In this document: one piece after another, positions 20,290-33,110 of the stretch | How the letters are laid out: every line of letters starts with the position of its first letter | Position numbering within the stretch: position 1 is the first letter of the stretch | Made by a program: the position numbers and the translations under genes | Notes under the pieces: generated by a model | Told to the model about the DNA's origin: nothing | Database searches by the model: none | Seen by the model: the letters and a program-made list of their open reading frames with translations, nothing else | Assembly: GCA_949358305.1 (NCBI GenBank) | Contig: OX442322.1 | Location: 7,998,001 to 8,062,000, forward strand | Reading direction: 5' to 3' | DNA: 64,000 nt | Source: Strigamia acuminata | Taxonomy: Eukaryota; Arthropoda; Chilopoda; Geophilomorpha; Linotaeniidae

Positions 20290-23200
20290 AAGTTGGTACC
20301 GTTGACTCAGGATTTTCGAACGAAATTCCTCACACGTGTGTATAGAAAAATGGCCGCCATCGCCGCCATTTGTCTGAGCAGGCGGCCTGAAGTCTGCCTG
20401 AGTTTTGTGCCGTCCACCACGTCGAGAGCCGGTGTAGCGTGTGTGGTCATCACACGGGACGAGAATCGCCCAACAGGATGGCGATATTTGTCTCGGGAGC
20501 ATCCAGTGAGTTGTGTGCGAGTCTGTGGGTCGCCGACGCCGTCCATGCAGTTCGTACCTGGGTGCCGCCAGTCAAGTTGGCTGTTTTCGAGTTTGCCTTT
20601 TCCGGTGGCCACTCCGGGATCGATCGACGATCTCTCGCCAAGCAGAAGGAGGAAGCGCCACTTGTGCAACATAATAGGACTGTTCAATGCGCCCACCGGT
20701 CGAACAGTTGTGCCTCCGAATCAAGAATGGTTTCGTCTTAACGTCGGTCGGGTGTTGTCGTGTCACGTGTCCAGATGGATCCGCCAAGCTGCAGCGCAAC
20801 TTGCGAGCTTCGGATATTCAAGCGACAGTTACGCCGCCCGTAGTCCAGTTAAACACAACGCAATGTACAAGAGTCGGCAATGAAGATTTCGCTTTTTTTG
20901 TCGATTATTTTCTTTATGTCAAATGTTAATTTTTAAGATTTTTGGGGGAAATTGTGAGTGTTTGGGTTTTTAAAGGGCGTTAGCTTTCTAGAATGTTTAG
21001 GTGTCGTTTTGAGCTCGTGTGTAAGAAGTTACGCGGCTTTCCCTGGTTTTTTTTAGCATGTTTGCGCCTTGGGGCGACAGTTTACCTTGACAGGCTGTCC
21101 GCAAGGGCCCTTTAAGTTCCCTACCTCAGCTTTTGCCCTCCTCGCTTACGGTTATGTTGCTATTGTCCTCAGTTCCTTGTTTAAGTGCCAAAGAATGATT
21201 TTTACGTATTTATTGGCTTTCTGTGTCTGGATTCAATAAGGGAGTCCAATTTTCTGATTGCATTTATGCCTGTGCTGGTTAATAGCTTTATTCTTTGTTC
21301 ACTCACGTTTTTGGTAAGAATTTTTGGTTTAATATGTGAGAAGCAAAGCTACTTGTTTCCAAGTTTCCTTTTTTAAACGAGTTTGCCAATTTATCACGTT
21401 ATTAGCTCTTTGGACTTGAGTTCTTTGTTCTCCCGGGGTTTTTCCCTTTTTCGTGTAGTCCTTTTAAGAAATTTTTAGGCTTAATGACAGGAGCGTCGTC
21501 ACATTTGCAAGTTTTTAGTGGTGTTGGCCAGTTAGTCGTCAGCTCGGGGTCGATTAACTCCCGCTTTTAGCTTTCTGCCCTACGCTAAAGTTAAATTACT
21601 AGCTATTGTGAGCCAACCAGTTCCTTCTCCTCGTCCTTCCCGCCTATCAGAGCGGCGGTCAGGGGGGTCCTTGAGTGATCTGGCTTCTTCTCGTCACGTG
21701 AGCCTGCTCTTGTGTTTGGAATGTGGACGACCTCTGGTCTTTACGTTTTGTGACCAATGTTTTTCGTGTGCCGCACGAGTTTCCTCGTGAGCTCTGGTGT
21801 CGATCATCTCTCCGCTTCGGGAGAGGGCACACCCGTTTGTATTCGTGTGTTTGTAGAACGTTTCTTGTTTATAGAACGCGATTCGTTCTTTTGCTGCTCA
21901 TGTCTAGCTGAACGAGCGCTGGCCCGCGAGGTCAGTCGGTTCTTATCTGTCCCTCAATTTCTGTTCGGTTAGATTGTTATACGACTTGTTTGCAAGTGGG
22001 TTTGGATATAGAAAGGCGTGTGACTTCGGTCGGTGCTGGAAGTTTAGAGCAGCCGATCCGCACCGCCCACTGGGCAAGTCCAGTTTCTGTTGTTGACCGC
22101 TGCACCCAGTGTCTACCGCTGGTGATGTACGTTCTGCATTTTCGCTTTCTCTTCGTGGAAACGTCCGTAGCGTTTCATGAGTCTTCATTAGTGATTAGTC
22201 TCGCCTTTTATCGTTTAAAAAAGGGAGTTTAGTTATTCTAGTTCTTTGGGGCAACCTTAGAATTTGGACATTTTAGCTTATTCGTTTAGGAAATAGCTTG
22301 CTTGCTATTTTTGGGTTGTGGCTAGCTAGCGTGGCGTTAGGGTATAGGTACTTGTTTTGGATGGTCGTTCTTGCTGTGCACAGCAAGGACTGCCATTCGA
22401 TGTGTTTCAGAGGGCAGGTTTGCACTGCCATACTCTGTCAGATGTCGTGTCCGAGACATAGTCCCTGCGCCTCTTGGCGGCCCCTATTTCTACGTTTGCT
22501 TCCCGCGACTGAGTAGTTGTTGTTAGTCTTTCATCCCTAGCTCTGCAGTGAGGCAGACATGCACTAGGCAGGGAGCCCACTCTAGGATGGGTCGAAGGGC
22601 GTGTGTGTGCGGCCTTCTTGGCGCCGGCACTCGGCAACACGTTTTAGTCATTGGACAACACGTGCTTTCAGTAGAGTGGCGATTTCCGGAAGTCGGCTTG
22701 CTGATCGACGATGTGGTCAATGGGTATGTGAGCGAGTCAATTGTCGACTTGCAGTTGCTTACCGGTTCCAGGAATGCGGTTGGCAACTGGCAAGTCCTTG
22801 TGCTCATGTCTATGTGTGACGCCCCTCGTAATCAGGGACGTCAAGCAACCCTCCCTCTTCTCTCGTTTCTCGGTTCAATCATATTGGTTCCGACTCGGGG
22901 TGGGCCAAGCGTTCATACGGTAGCCTCCTTATTGGAGCATGGGGTTTTAACTAGATCTAGTTTCTATTTCCCCCTCGGTTAAAGAAGTTTCAGTCTTCGT
23001 GGTAGTCTGCTCACAACAGGCTACACGGTGGCCCGAGTGCGGACGTGCAGTCCATCGGGTACCTCCTTGTTCAAGGCGCATTCGTAAAGCGCAGCTCGGT
23101 TGAAAGAAAGCCACCGGTTTTAATTTCTTTTCAACGACGTGATTAGTTTTCGTGCAGGAAGGGTAGCTTCGTTTCATTTGGTTGCAGTTGCACTGCTTCC

Positions 23201-24742
23201 AACGTTTTTCAGTATCGTTTGACACCTGTTGATCTTCAAAAAGAAGCAGGTCCCTTTCCTTTCTTTTCTCGTGGGGAGGAAATGGATTGATTATTTGGGT
23301 ACGGACTTATTCCCTCTTCGGAAAAAAAGCAGAAAGTTTAGTGTTTTGGAATTTTTGCTGGTTTTCACAGTTCCAGTTTGTTAGTTTCCCTTGTGAGGCC
23401 ATACTTGGCCAATAGCTTTAGTGATAATATTGACGTTTTTGCCGGTATTTATTTGCACGGAACGTGTTCGTTTTTTTTAGATAATTTGAACCGTTTTTCT
23501 CTTGTTAATTAGATAAAAGTGTGGTCGAGGGGTCAGCGTGCGGGTGTTTCTTTGTCACCGTGGACAAGAGGTCGCAGATGGTTTACACAGTCACCTGACT
23601 AAGTCTTTCCTTTTTTTCTTTATTCTCTGCTCTTAGCGGTTTCGTGGGATCATGTCAAGTCAGGGTGCGGTCAACGCCTTTTGCGTGGCAGTGGCTGCGA
23701 ATGGTTCGCATTGCCTGAGCTTCATGCTTTCTCGTTCTCTTTTTCCTTCTTCTGGCGTGATCATGTTAGCTAGGTGGTCATGGCTTTGGGTAAGTGGTTA
23801 GTTAGTCACTCTTTGCGAAAGAGTGGTGCCTAGGTCTTGACGGCTTTTTCTAGTTCTTCGTACGAATGCTGGGTGGTTGGTCAGACGATAGGTCTGGGTC
23901 AACGCATTCATTCCCTTATTTTGCATTTTTCTTGTTTTCTAGAAAAGGGTCGTCTTTAATAGTTTAATAAGTTTGAGTTCGCAGCTCGTGTTTTTAGGCG
24001 GACGGAGGTTTCCGTGGTACGTTGCCACTTGAGCGCTGGCTCGAGAACAACGAGGCGGTGAAGCCTGCCGTGTCTCAAGTTTGTTCCTTTTTGCGTTCCA
24101 AGTTTCTTCTAGTCGTCATGCATGTTTTGTTCCTTGCGAGACTATGCTCGATCAAGAGCTTTTGTGACAGTTTTCCTTCCTCTTTGACGAGGATTTTCGT
24201 TTTCCTGTTTTTAGCTTTCATTAGCTTAAGCGTCTGTCTACGGGTTGACAGACTGAGCTTTCTGACAAGCTCCAGCAATGTTCTCACGTTGTTCCGGTTA
24301 GAAAACCCGTTCAGTCGGATTTTCTAAAGGTATTTGGTGTGTGTGCCACGTGTCTATTGGCGCCGTCGTAGCCCCTCGGTGTCTGGACTAGGTCATCGTG
24401 GCACGGCCCTTCTCCTTTTTTTTTCTCTCGTGTTCTAAGTTTCTTTTAGTCTTTATTGGTTGTTGATAGGAAGTGCGCCGCAACGCAACTTCTCTTTTCT
24501 TTCGTCTCTCCGGTGTTTTTGGGCCGCGATCCAACTTTGATGCCCTTGACCCTGGGACGCTCCTAGAGGTCTCGGATGTTTAGGTTACAGCTTTTTGCCT
24601 TCGTGTCTATGGTTTTGCCTTCACGACTTTTACAAAGTCGAGCTTGGCTTCGATACTTTTTCTTCCCGTTCTCTTGGTTTTGATGGGGAATTCCTTCAAC
24701 GGTTTTCTGCCTTGCCTTCCCTTCTTCTTTGGCCGGCAACGC
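20290..24742 (+). other. LARD internal domain, unit 1 (non-coding, about 4.45 kb)
   Basis: I find no gag, protease, RT, RNase H or integrase motif in any frame. The longest frame (20092-20883, 263 codons) starts in the LTR, crosses the primer-binding-like site (20294-20313) and ends near 20883. It is kept in four LARD copies but matches no family I know. The leader has two YY1-like sites (20347-20358 and 20362-20372) and AAACACAACGCAATGTACAA at 20851-20870, shared with the BEL-1 leader. The domain ends in a pyrimidine run plus GGCCGGCAACGC, close to the BEL-1 3' junction. This fits a large non-autonomous derivative mobilised by BEL proteins. Confidence 0.85.
20294..20313 (+). other. LARD primer-binding-like site
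   Basis: TGGTACCGTTGACTCAGGAT lies 4 bases after the LTR. The same site is at 27086 in unit 2 and reversed at about 53712-53731 and 61863-61882. It resembles the BEL-1 and BEL-2 sites. The tRNA is not assigned. Confidence 0.6.
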
Positions 24743-24745
24743 TGT

Positions 24746-26317
24746 TGTAGCAAACAACCTTGGATCTCACAGGAAAAAACTGGCGAATTGGTCACCAAAC
24801 TCTGGAAACCGCCCGAGACTGTATAGTGGTTGAAGAGACAAGTTGAAATCCTCTCTCTGAGCATAAGCCTAACTTGAAGAAGGGTTAGGCCTGACTGCAT
24901 GAAACTAGGCCTGACTGCATTTAGATGAAGTGATTGGCAAAACCTCTTTAGCTGCGGGGTAGAAATTCCGTGCTCCCAGGGAGGAGGAGAGCAGGCAAAG
25001 CTCTCTACTCACAAGTCATCATGAATGTTGAAGTAAAGGAAACACAGGAATAAATTATCCAAAGAAGGAGGAAAAATATCAACTGGTTTTAATACTTAAC
25101 AACTGATAACAACTGTTGCTTCTTTAGCAACCTACTCTTAACAACTGGTCACCTGATTACAATAAATGTCAGTGACCAAACAATACAGATTTGAATAATA
25201 ACAATAGTGCCGACAAGGTTTCCGTATATCTACAACAGATGTCAAACTTAACATAAATAAAGACAAAACTTAACCTAACACCTTGATAACAGTATGACCT
25301 GTGCAAACAGCACTTCACTTAAACTTAACAAATAATTCAAAGGCTAAAACTAACATTAGTTACACTCAAAACACAATGCTGAGCCCAAACCCAATCACCA
25401 CCAAAAGAGGGCGCAACGTGTCACAGTTTTAACCCCTTGACAACCATGCAATAACAAAAGTAAAAGCTTAGATTAACATCAACTAATATTGGTAAATATA
25501 CAAACAATAACTAGTAAATATTCCCTATGTCCAGGTTCCATTAAAACCCCAAAAGAAACAATGACAGGGCACCAGTGCAGCACCAAATCTAAGATGGCGA
25601 CCATGCAACTGCTAAAATGACGTGAATGGAGCCAGACAAGGTCGCGAGCGACTCACAGGCCTTCTCAACGATGGATCTGCGTCCTAGAACGGTCAGTACA
25701 ACTTTCCCAGTGCTTGGACATTGAAACCCGACCGATTCAACTCATTTGCAGGACCCATACGACCACGAGAGGCGTCGCAAGGCGTGCGCTCAAGCCCGAC
25801 GCTCGCAAACGCTCACAAACGATGTCCAACGTCCATCCAGCGACCCAAGACACCTGTGGACTACCTTAAACACCAATACAAGTTAGTATAAATTAAATTA
25901 CCAGTGAAACAAGCACTAAAACTGCAATTGTGCCTATTTCAAGTTCTCCTGTTTCCCAGCTCACTTATGCTATGGCGGCCATCTTGCCGATGCACGCCTA
26001 TCTCTCTCACAAGTGAACTGGAAACAGGAGAAAACTTATAAATACTAGAAATAACACAAACAAGTGAAAAAGACACATAAAACAATGCCAAAAGACTAAA
26101 AACACAACTTCCAAACATTCCAGGTGTGGCAAGCGAAGTGACAACCCCCTTGAACTTCCAGGATCGTGACAACAAGGCAGCAAACCAACTGGACATGTCA
26201 GATAAGAGTTGCAAATCTATTCAAACTTGACAACAAAATTAAAAAGCCTTTTCTCTCTTTCAGAAAATAAACAACGTGAAATCTCCAGATCTTTTTGTTG
26301 CGTTCTTGCTCGCAACA
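24746..26317 (-). repeat. Solo BEL-1 LTR, copy 1
   Basis: This is a complete 1572-bp BEL-1 LTR in reverse orientation with no internal sequence. It is flanked by GCTGT (24741-24745 and 26318-26322). It is inserted three bases inside the start of the second LARD-beta LTR, splitting TGT from TGCG. A solo LTR with a duplication indicates a full element lost by LTR-LTR recombination. It contains the 64 bases missing from BEL-1 copy 1. Confidence 0.95.
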
Positions 26318-26319
26318 GC

Positions 26320-27081
26320 TGTTGCGAGCACGCGCAACATGGATTTTTTTGCTATCGCAATAGCGGATTTGCTTGAATTGATCAATTATTTAAGTTTGTG
26401 TTTAGTTAATAGTGCAGCTTAAGTTTTGGCTAAATGTTAAATGAATTTCGTGTAGTTTGTGAAGTGGGAGTTATGTTTTACCTGATTTAAGCTGTCTTTC
26501 TTAAGGTAATCTTGTATTTTTCCTTTGATTCTTTGGAGTTTTACTGCTTGGATTCGTCCGAAGAGTTGCTGTTGTTAGTTCCTAAGTTAGTTCATTTATT
26601 TGAAACACTTTGTCTTAATTTATTACGGTTTTGTGCCTTTTGTAATGATTTTATACTTGAAACTGTGTATTTTCTTGTATACGCTTTATCATTTTGTCAC
26701 TAGAGGGACAATTCGCCTCTTGCGAGTGATTGTTGCCACTCGTTGCTCCGATTGTTGTAGGTTGCGCAGCAACTACACTGTGACTGTTATGTAGATTTCT
26801 AGGGTTAAGATATGTAATTTTCTCCTCTCTTTTTCTGTGTATTTTGATAGATGTTAACTTTACAATAAATTCGGTTTGTTCATGTGTTATTTAACACATT
26901 AGTGGTGAGTTCTTCCAGACACTTGTTAGGCCACTTTGCAGGGATTTCAAGCAGGATTTTTCCTGCAATGCATCATCTCTTTTGGAGCTCATCACAAGTT
27001 TTAGTAAGTAGGTTTATTTGTTATAACCATTTTCGATTGTCTTCTAGAGTGCCACACGGTCTTCAAGCACTGCTAGAAACA
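26320..27081 (+). repeat. LARD-beta LTR 2 (762 bp)
   Basis: This middle LTR is shared by the two tandem units. Its first bases are part of the duplicated GCTGT left by the solo BEL-1 LTR. It is almost identical to LTR 3. Confidence 0.94.
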
Positions 27082-30000
27082 AAGTTGGTACCGTTGACTC
27101 AGGATTTTCGAACGAAATTCCTCACACGTGTGTATAGAAAAATGGCCGCCATCGCCGCCATTTGTCTGAGCAGGCGGCCTGAAGTCTGCCTGAGTTTTGT
27201 GCCGTCCACCACGTCGAGAGCCGGTGTAGCGTGTGTGGTCATCACACGGGACGAGAATCGCCCAACAGGATGGCGATATTTGTCTCGGGAGCATCCAGTG
27301 AGTTGTGTGCGAGTCTGTGGGTCGCCGACGCCGTCCATGCAGTTCGTACCTGGGTGCCGCCAGTCAAGTTGGCTGTTTTCGAGTTTGCCTTTTCCGGTGG
27401 CCACTCCGGGATCGATCGACGATCTCTCGCCAAGCAGAAGGAGGAAGCGCCACTTGTGCAACATAATAGGACTGTTCAATGCGCCCACCGGTCGAACAGT
27501 TGTGCCTCCGAATCAAGAATGGTTTCGTCTTAACGTCGGTCGGGTGTTGTCGTGTCACGTGTCCAGATGGATCCGCCAAGCTGCAGCGCAACTTGCGAGC
27601 TTCGGATATTCAAGCGACAGTTACGCCGCCCGTAGTCCAGTTAAACACAACGCAATGTACAAGAGTCGGCAATGAAGATTTCGCTTTTTTTGTCGATTAT
27701 TTTCTTTATGTCAAATGTTAATTTTTAAGATTTTTGGGGGAAATTGTGAGTGTTTGGGTTTTTAAAGGGCGTTAGCTTTCTAGAATGTTTAGGTGTCGTT
27801 TTGAGCTCGTGTGTAAGAAGTTACGCGGCTTTCCCTGGTTTTTTTTAGCATGTTCGCGCCTTGGGGCGACAGTTTACCTTGACAGGCTGTCCGCAAGGGC
27901 CCTTTAAGTTCCCTACCTCAGCTTTTGCCCTCCTCGCTTACGGTTATGTTGCTATTGTCCTCAGTTCCTTGTTTAAGTGCCAAAGAATGATTTTTACGTA
28001 TTTATTGGCTTTCTGTGTCTGGATTCAATAAGGGAGTCCAATTTTCTGATTGCATTTATGCCTGTGCTGGTTAATAGCTTTATTCTTTGTTCACTCACGT
28101 TTTTGGTAAGAATTTTTGGTTTAATATGTGAGAAGCAAAGCTACTTGTTTCCAAGTTTCCTTTTTTAAACGAGTTTGCCAATTTATCACGTTATTAGCTC
28201 TTTGGACTTGAGTTCTTTGTTCTCCCGGGGTTTTTCCCTTTTTCGTGTAGTCCTTTTAAGAAATTTTTAGGCTTAATGACAGGAGCGTCGTCACATTTGC
28301 AAGTTTTTAGTGGTGTTGGCCAGTTAGTCGTCAGCTCGGGGTCGATTAACTCCCGCTTTTAGCTTTCTGCCCTACGCTAAAGTTAAATTACTAGCTATTG
28401 TGAGCCAACCAGTTCCTTCTCCTCGTCCTTCCCGCCTATCAGAGCGGCGGTCAGGGGGGTCCTTGAGTGATCTGGCTTCTTCTCGTCACGTGAGCCTGCT
28501 CTTGTGTTTGGAATGTGGACGACCTCTGGTCTTTACGTTTTGTGACCAATGTTTTTCGTGTGCCGCACGAGTTTCCTCGTGAGCTCTGGTGTCGATCATC
28601 TCTCCGCTTCGGGAGAGGGCACACCCGTTTGTATTCGTGTGTTTGTAGAACGTTTCTTGTTTATAGAACGCGATTCGTTCTTTTGCTGCTCATGTCTAGC
28701 TGAACGAGCGCTGGCCCGCGAGGTCAGTCGGTTCTTATCTGTCCCTCAATTTCTGTTCGGTTAGATTGTTATACGACTTGTTTGCAAGTGGGTTTGGATA
28801 TAGAAAGGCGTGTGACTTCGGTCGGTGCTGGAAGTTTAGAGCAGCCGATCCGCACCGCCCACTGGGCAAGTCCAGTTTCTGTTGTTGACCGCTGCACCCA
28901 GTGTCTACCGCTGGTGATGTACGTTCTGCATTTTCGCTTTCTCTTCGTGGAAACGTCCGTAGCGTTTCATGAGTCTTCATTAGTGATTAGTCTCGCCTTT
29001 TATCGTTTAAAAAAGGGAGTTTAGTTATTCTAGTTCTTTGGGGCAACCTTAGAATTTGGACATTTTAGCTTATTCGTTTAGGAAATAGCTTGCTTGCTAT
29101 TTTTGGGTTGTGGCTAGCTAGCGTGGCGTTAGGGTATAGGTACTTGTTTTGGATGGTCGTTCTTGCTGTGCACAGCAAGGACTGCCATTCGATGTGTTTC
29201 AGAGGGCAGGTTTGCACTGCCATACTCTGTCAGATGTCGTGTCCGAGACATAGTCCCTGCGCCTCTTGGCGGCCCCTATTTCTACGTTTGCTTCCCGCGA
29301 CTGAGTAGTTGTTGTTAGTCTTTCATCCCTAGCTCTGCAGTGAGGCAGACATGCACTAGGCAGGAAGCCCACTCTAGGATGGGTCGAAGGGCGTGTGTGT
29401 GCGGCCTTCTTGGCGCCGGCACTCGGCAACACGTTTTAGTCATTGGACAACACGTGCTTTCAGTAGAGTGGCGATTTCCGGAAGTCGGCTTGCTGATCGA
29501 CGATGTGGTCAATGGGTATGTGAGCGAGTCAATTGTCGACTTGCAGTTGCTTACCGGTTCCAGGAATGCGGTTGGCAACTGGCAAGTCCTTGTGCTCATG
29601 TCTATGTGTGACGCCCCTCGTAATCAGGGACGTCAAGCAACCCTCCCTCTTCTCTCGTTTCTCGGTTCAATCATATTGGTTCCGACTCGGGGTGGGCCAA
29701 GCGTTCATACGGTAGCCTCCTTATTGGAGCATGGGGTTTTAACTAGATCTAGTTTCTATTTCCCCCTCGGTTAAAGAAGTTTCAGTCTTCGTGGTAGTCT
29801 GCTCACAACAGGCTACACGGTGGCCCGAGTGCGGACGTGCAGTCCATCGGGTACCTCCTTGTTCAAGGCGCATTCGTAAAGCGCAGCTCGGTTGAAAGAA
29901 AGCCACCGGTTTTAATTTCTTTTCAACGACGTGATTAGTTTTCGTGCAGGAAGGGTAGCTTCGTTTCATTTGGTTGCAGTTGCACTGCTTCCAACGTTTT

Positions 30001-31533
30001 TCAGTATCGTTTGACACCTGTTGATCTTCAAAAAGAAGCAGGTCCCTTTCCTTTCTTTTCTCGTGGGGAGGAAATGGATTGATTATTTGGGTACGGACTT
30101 ATTCCCTCTTCGGAAAAAAAGCAGAAAGTTTAGTGTTTTGGAATTTTTGCTGGTTTTCACAGTTCCAGTTTGTTAGTTTCCCTTGTGAGGCCATACTTGG
30201 CCAATAGCTTTAGTGATAATATTGACGTTTTTGCCGGTATTTATTTGCACGGAACGTGTTCGTTTTTTTTAGATAATTTGAACCGTTTTTCTCTTGTTAA
30301 TTAGATAAAAGTGTGGTCGAGGGGTCAGCGTGCGGGTGTTTCTTTGTCACCGTGGACAAGAGGTCGCAGATGGTTTACACAGTCACCTGACTAAGTCTTT
30401 CCTTTTTTTCTTTATTCTCTGCTCTTAGCGGTTTCGTGGGTTCATGTCAAGTCAGGGTGCGGTCAACGCCTTTGCGTGGCAGTGGCTGCGAATGGTTCGC
30501 ATTGCCTGAGCTTCATGCTTTCTCGTTCTCTTTTTCCTTCTTCTGGCGTGATCATGTTAGCTAGGTGGTCATGGCTTTGGGTAAGTGGTTAGTTAGTCAC
30601 TCTTTGCGAAAGAGTGGTGCCTAGGTCTTGACGGCTTTTTCTAGTTCTTCGTACGAATGCTGGGTGGTTGGTCAGACGATAGGTCTGGGTCAACGCATTC
30701 ATTCCCTTATTTTGCATTTTTCTTGTTTTCTAGAAAAGGGTCGTCTTTAATAGTTTAATAAGTTTGAGTTCGCAGCTCGTGTTTTTAGGCGGACGGAGGT
30801 TTCCGTGGTACGTTGCCACTTGAGCGCTGGCTCGAGAACAACGAGGCGGTGAAGCCTGCCGTGTCTCAAGTTTGTTCCTTTTTGCGTTCCAAGTTTCTTC
30901 TAGTCGTCATGCATGTTTTGTTCCTTGCGAGACTATGCTCGATCAAGAGCTTTTGTGACAGTTTTCCTTCCTCTTTGACGAGGATTTTCGTTTTCCTGTT
31001 TTTAGCTTTCATTAGCTTAAGCGTCTGTCTACGGGTTGACAGACTGAGCTTTCTGACAAGCTCCAGCAATGTTCTCACGTTGTTCCGGTTAGAAAACCCG
31101 TTCAGTCGGATTTTCTAAAGGTATTTGGTGTGTGTGCCACGTGTCTATTGGCGCCGTCGTAGCCCCTCGGTGTCTGGACTAGGTCATCGTGGCACGGCCC
31201 TTCTCCTTTTTTTTTCTCTCGTGTTCTAAGTTTCTTTTAGTCTTTATTGGTTGTTGATAGGAAGTGCGCCGCAACGCAACTTCTCTTTTCTTTCGTCTCT
31301 CCGGTGTTTTTGGGCCGCGATCCAACTTTGATGCCCTTGACCCTGGGACGCTCCTAGAGGTCTCGGATGTTTAGGTTACAGCTTTTTGCCTTCGTGTCTA
31401 TGGTTTTGCCTTCACGACTTTTACAAAGTCGAGCTTGGCTTCGATACTTTTTCTTCCCGTTCTCTTGGTTTTGATGGGGAATTCCTTCAACGGTTTTCTG
31501 CCTTGCCTTCCCTTCTTCTTTGGCCGGCAACGC
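27082..31533 (+). other. LARD internal domain, unit 2 (non-coding)
   Basis: A near-exact copy of unit 1 at a spacing of about 6791 bases. By eye only a handful of differences are visible (for example a one-base T indel near 23681 against 30472, and G/A at 29365). It has the same primer-binding-like site, leader motif and 3' pyrimidine junction, and no supported gene. Confidence 0.85.
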
Positions 31534-31536
31534 TGT

Positions 31537-33108
31537 TGTAGCAAACAACCTTGGATCTCACAGGAAAAAACTGGCGAATTGGTCACCAAACTCTGGAAAC
31601 CGCCCGAGACTGTATAGTGGTTGAAGAGACAAGTTGAAATCCTCTCTCTGAGCATAAGCCTAACTTGAAGAAGGGTTAGGCCTGACTGCATGAAACTAGG
31701 CCTGACTGCATTTAGATGAAGTGATTGGCAAAACCTCTTTAGCTGCGGGGTAGAAATTCCGTGCTCCCAGGGAGGAGGAGAGCAGGCAAAGCTCTCTACT
31801 CACAAGTCATCATGAATGTTGAAGTAAAGGAAACACAGGAATAAATTATCCAAAGAAGGAGGAAAAATATCAACTGGTTTTAATACTTAACAACTGATAA
31901 CAACTGTTGCTTCTTTAGCAACCTACTCTTAACAACTGGTCACCTGATTACAATAAATGTCAGTGACCAAACAATACAGATTTGAATAATAACAATAGTG
32001 CCGACAAGGTTTCCGTATATCTACAACAGATGTTAAACTTAACATAAATAAAGACAAAACTTAACCTAACACCTTGATAACAGTATGACCTGTGCAAACA
32101 GCACTTCACTTAAACTTAACAAATAATTCAAAGGCTAAAACTAACATTAGTTACACTCAAAACACAATGCTGAGCCCAAACCCAATCACCACCAAAAGAG
32201 GGCGCAACGTGTCACAGTTTTAACCCCTTGACAACCATGCAATAACAAAAGTAAAAGCTTAGATTAACATCAACTAATATTGGTAAATATACAAACAATA
32301 ACTAGTAAATATTCCCTATGTCCAGGTTCCATTAAAACCCCAAAAGAAACAATGACAGGGCACCAGTGCAGCACCAAATCTAAGATGGCGACCATGCAAC
32401 TGCTAAAATGACGTGAATGGAGCCAGACAAGGTCGCGAGCGACTCACAGGCCTTCTCAACGATGGATCTGCGTCCTAGAACGGTCAGTACAACTTTCCCA
32501 GTGCTTGGACATTGAAACCCGACCGATTCAACTCATTTGCAGGACCCATACGACCACGAGAGGCGTCGCAAGGCGTGCGCTCACGCCCGACGCTCGCAAA
32601 CGCTCACAAACGATGTCCAACGTCCATCCAGCGACCCAAGACACCTGTGGACTACCTTAAACACCAATACAAGTTAGTATAAATTAAATTACCAGTGAAA
32701 CAAGCACTAAAACTGCAATTGTGCCTATTTCAAGTTCTCCTGTTTCCCAGCTCACTTATGCTATGGCGGCCATCTTGCCGATGCACGCCTATCTCTCTCA
32801 CAAGTGAACTGGAAACAGGAGAAAACTTATAAATACTAGAAATAACACAAACAAGTGAAAAAGACACATAAAACAATGCCAAAAGACTAAAAACACAACT
32901 TCCAAACATTCCAGGTGTGGCAAGCGAAGTGACAACCCCCTTGAACTTCCAGGATCGTGACAACAAGGCAGCAAACCAACTGGACATGTCAGATAAGAGT
33001 TGCAAATCTATTCAAACTTGACAACAAAATTAAAAAGCCTTTTCTCTCTTTCAGAAAATAAACAACGTGAAATCTCCAGATCTTTTTGTTGCGTTCTTGC
33101 TCGCAACA
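31537..33108 (-). repeat. Solo BEL-1 LTR, copy 2 (duplicate of copy 1)
   Basis: It has the same length, orientation, insertion point and GCTGT duplication (31532-31536 and 33109-33113) as the LTR at 24746-26317. Two independent insertions at one base are implausible, so this copy arose when the unit was duplicated. Few substitutions separate the two (for example A/C at 25795 against 32585). Confidence 0.95.
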
Positions 33109-33110
33109 GC

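Noticed and set aside
22548-22982. 144-codon frame conserved in several LARD copies (also 29340, 51037, 59187)
   Set aside because: The copies are nearly identical in DNA, so conservation of the frame is expected; no domain or selection signal seen.
24746-33108. Two independent BEL-1 insertions in LARD-beta
   Set aside because: Same base, orientation and duplication in two near-identical units; duplication of one insertion explains both.
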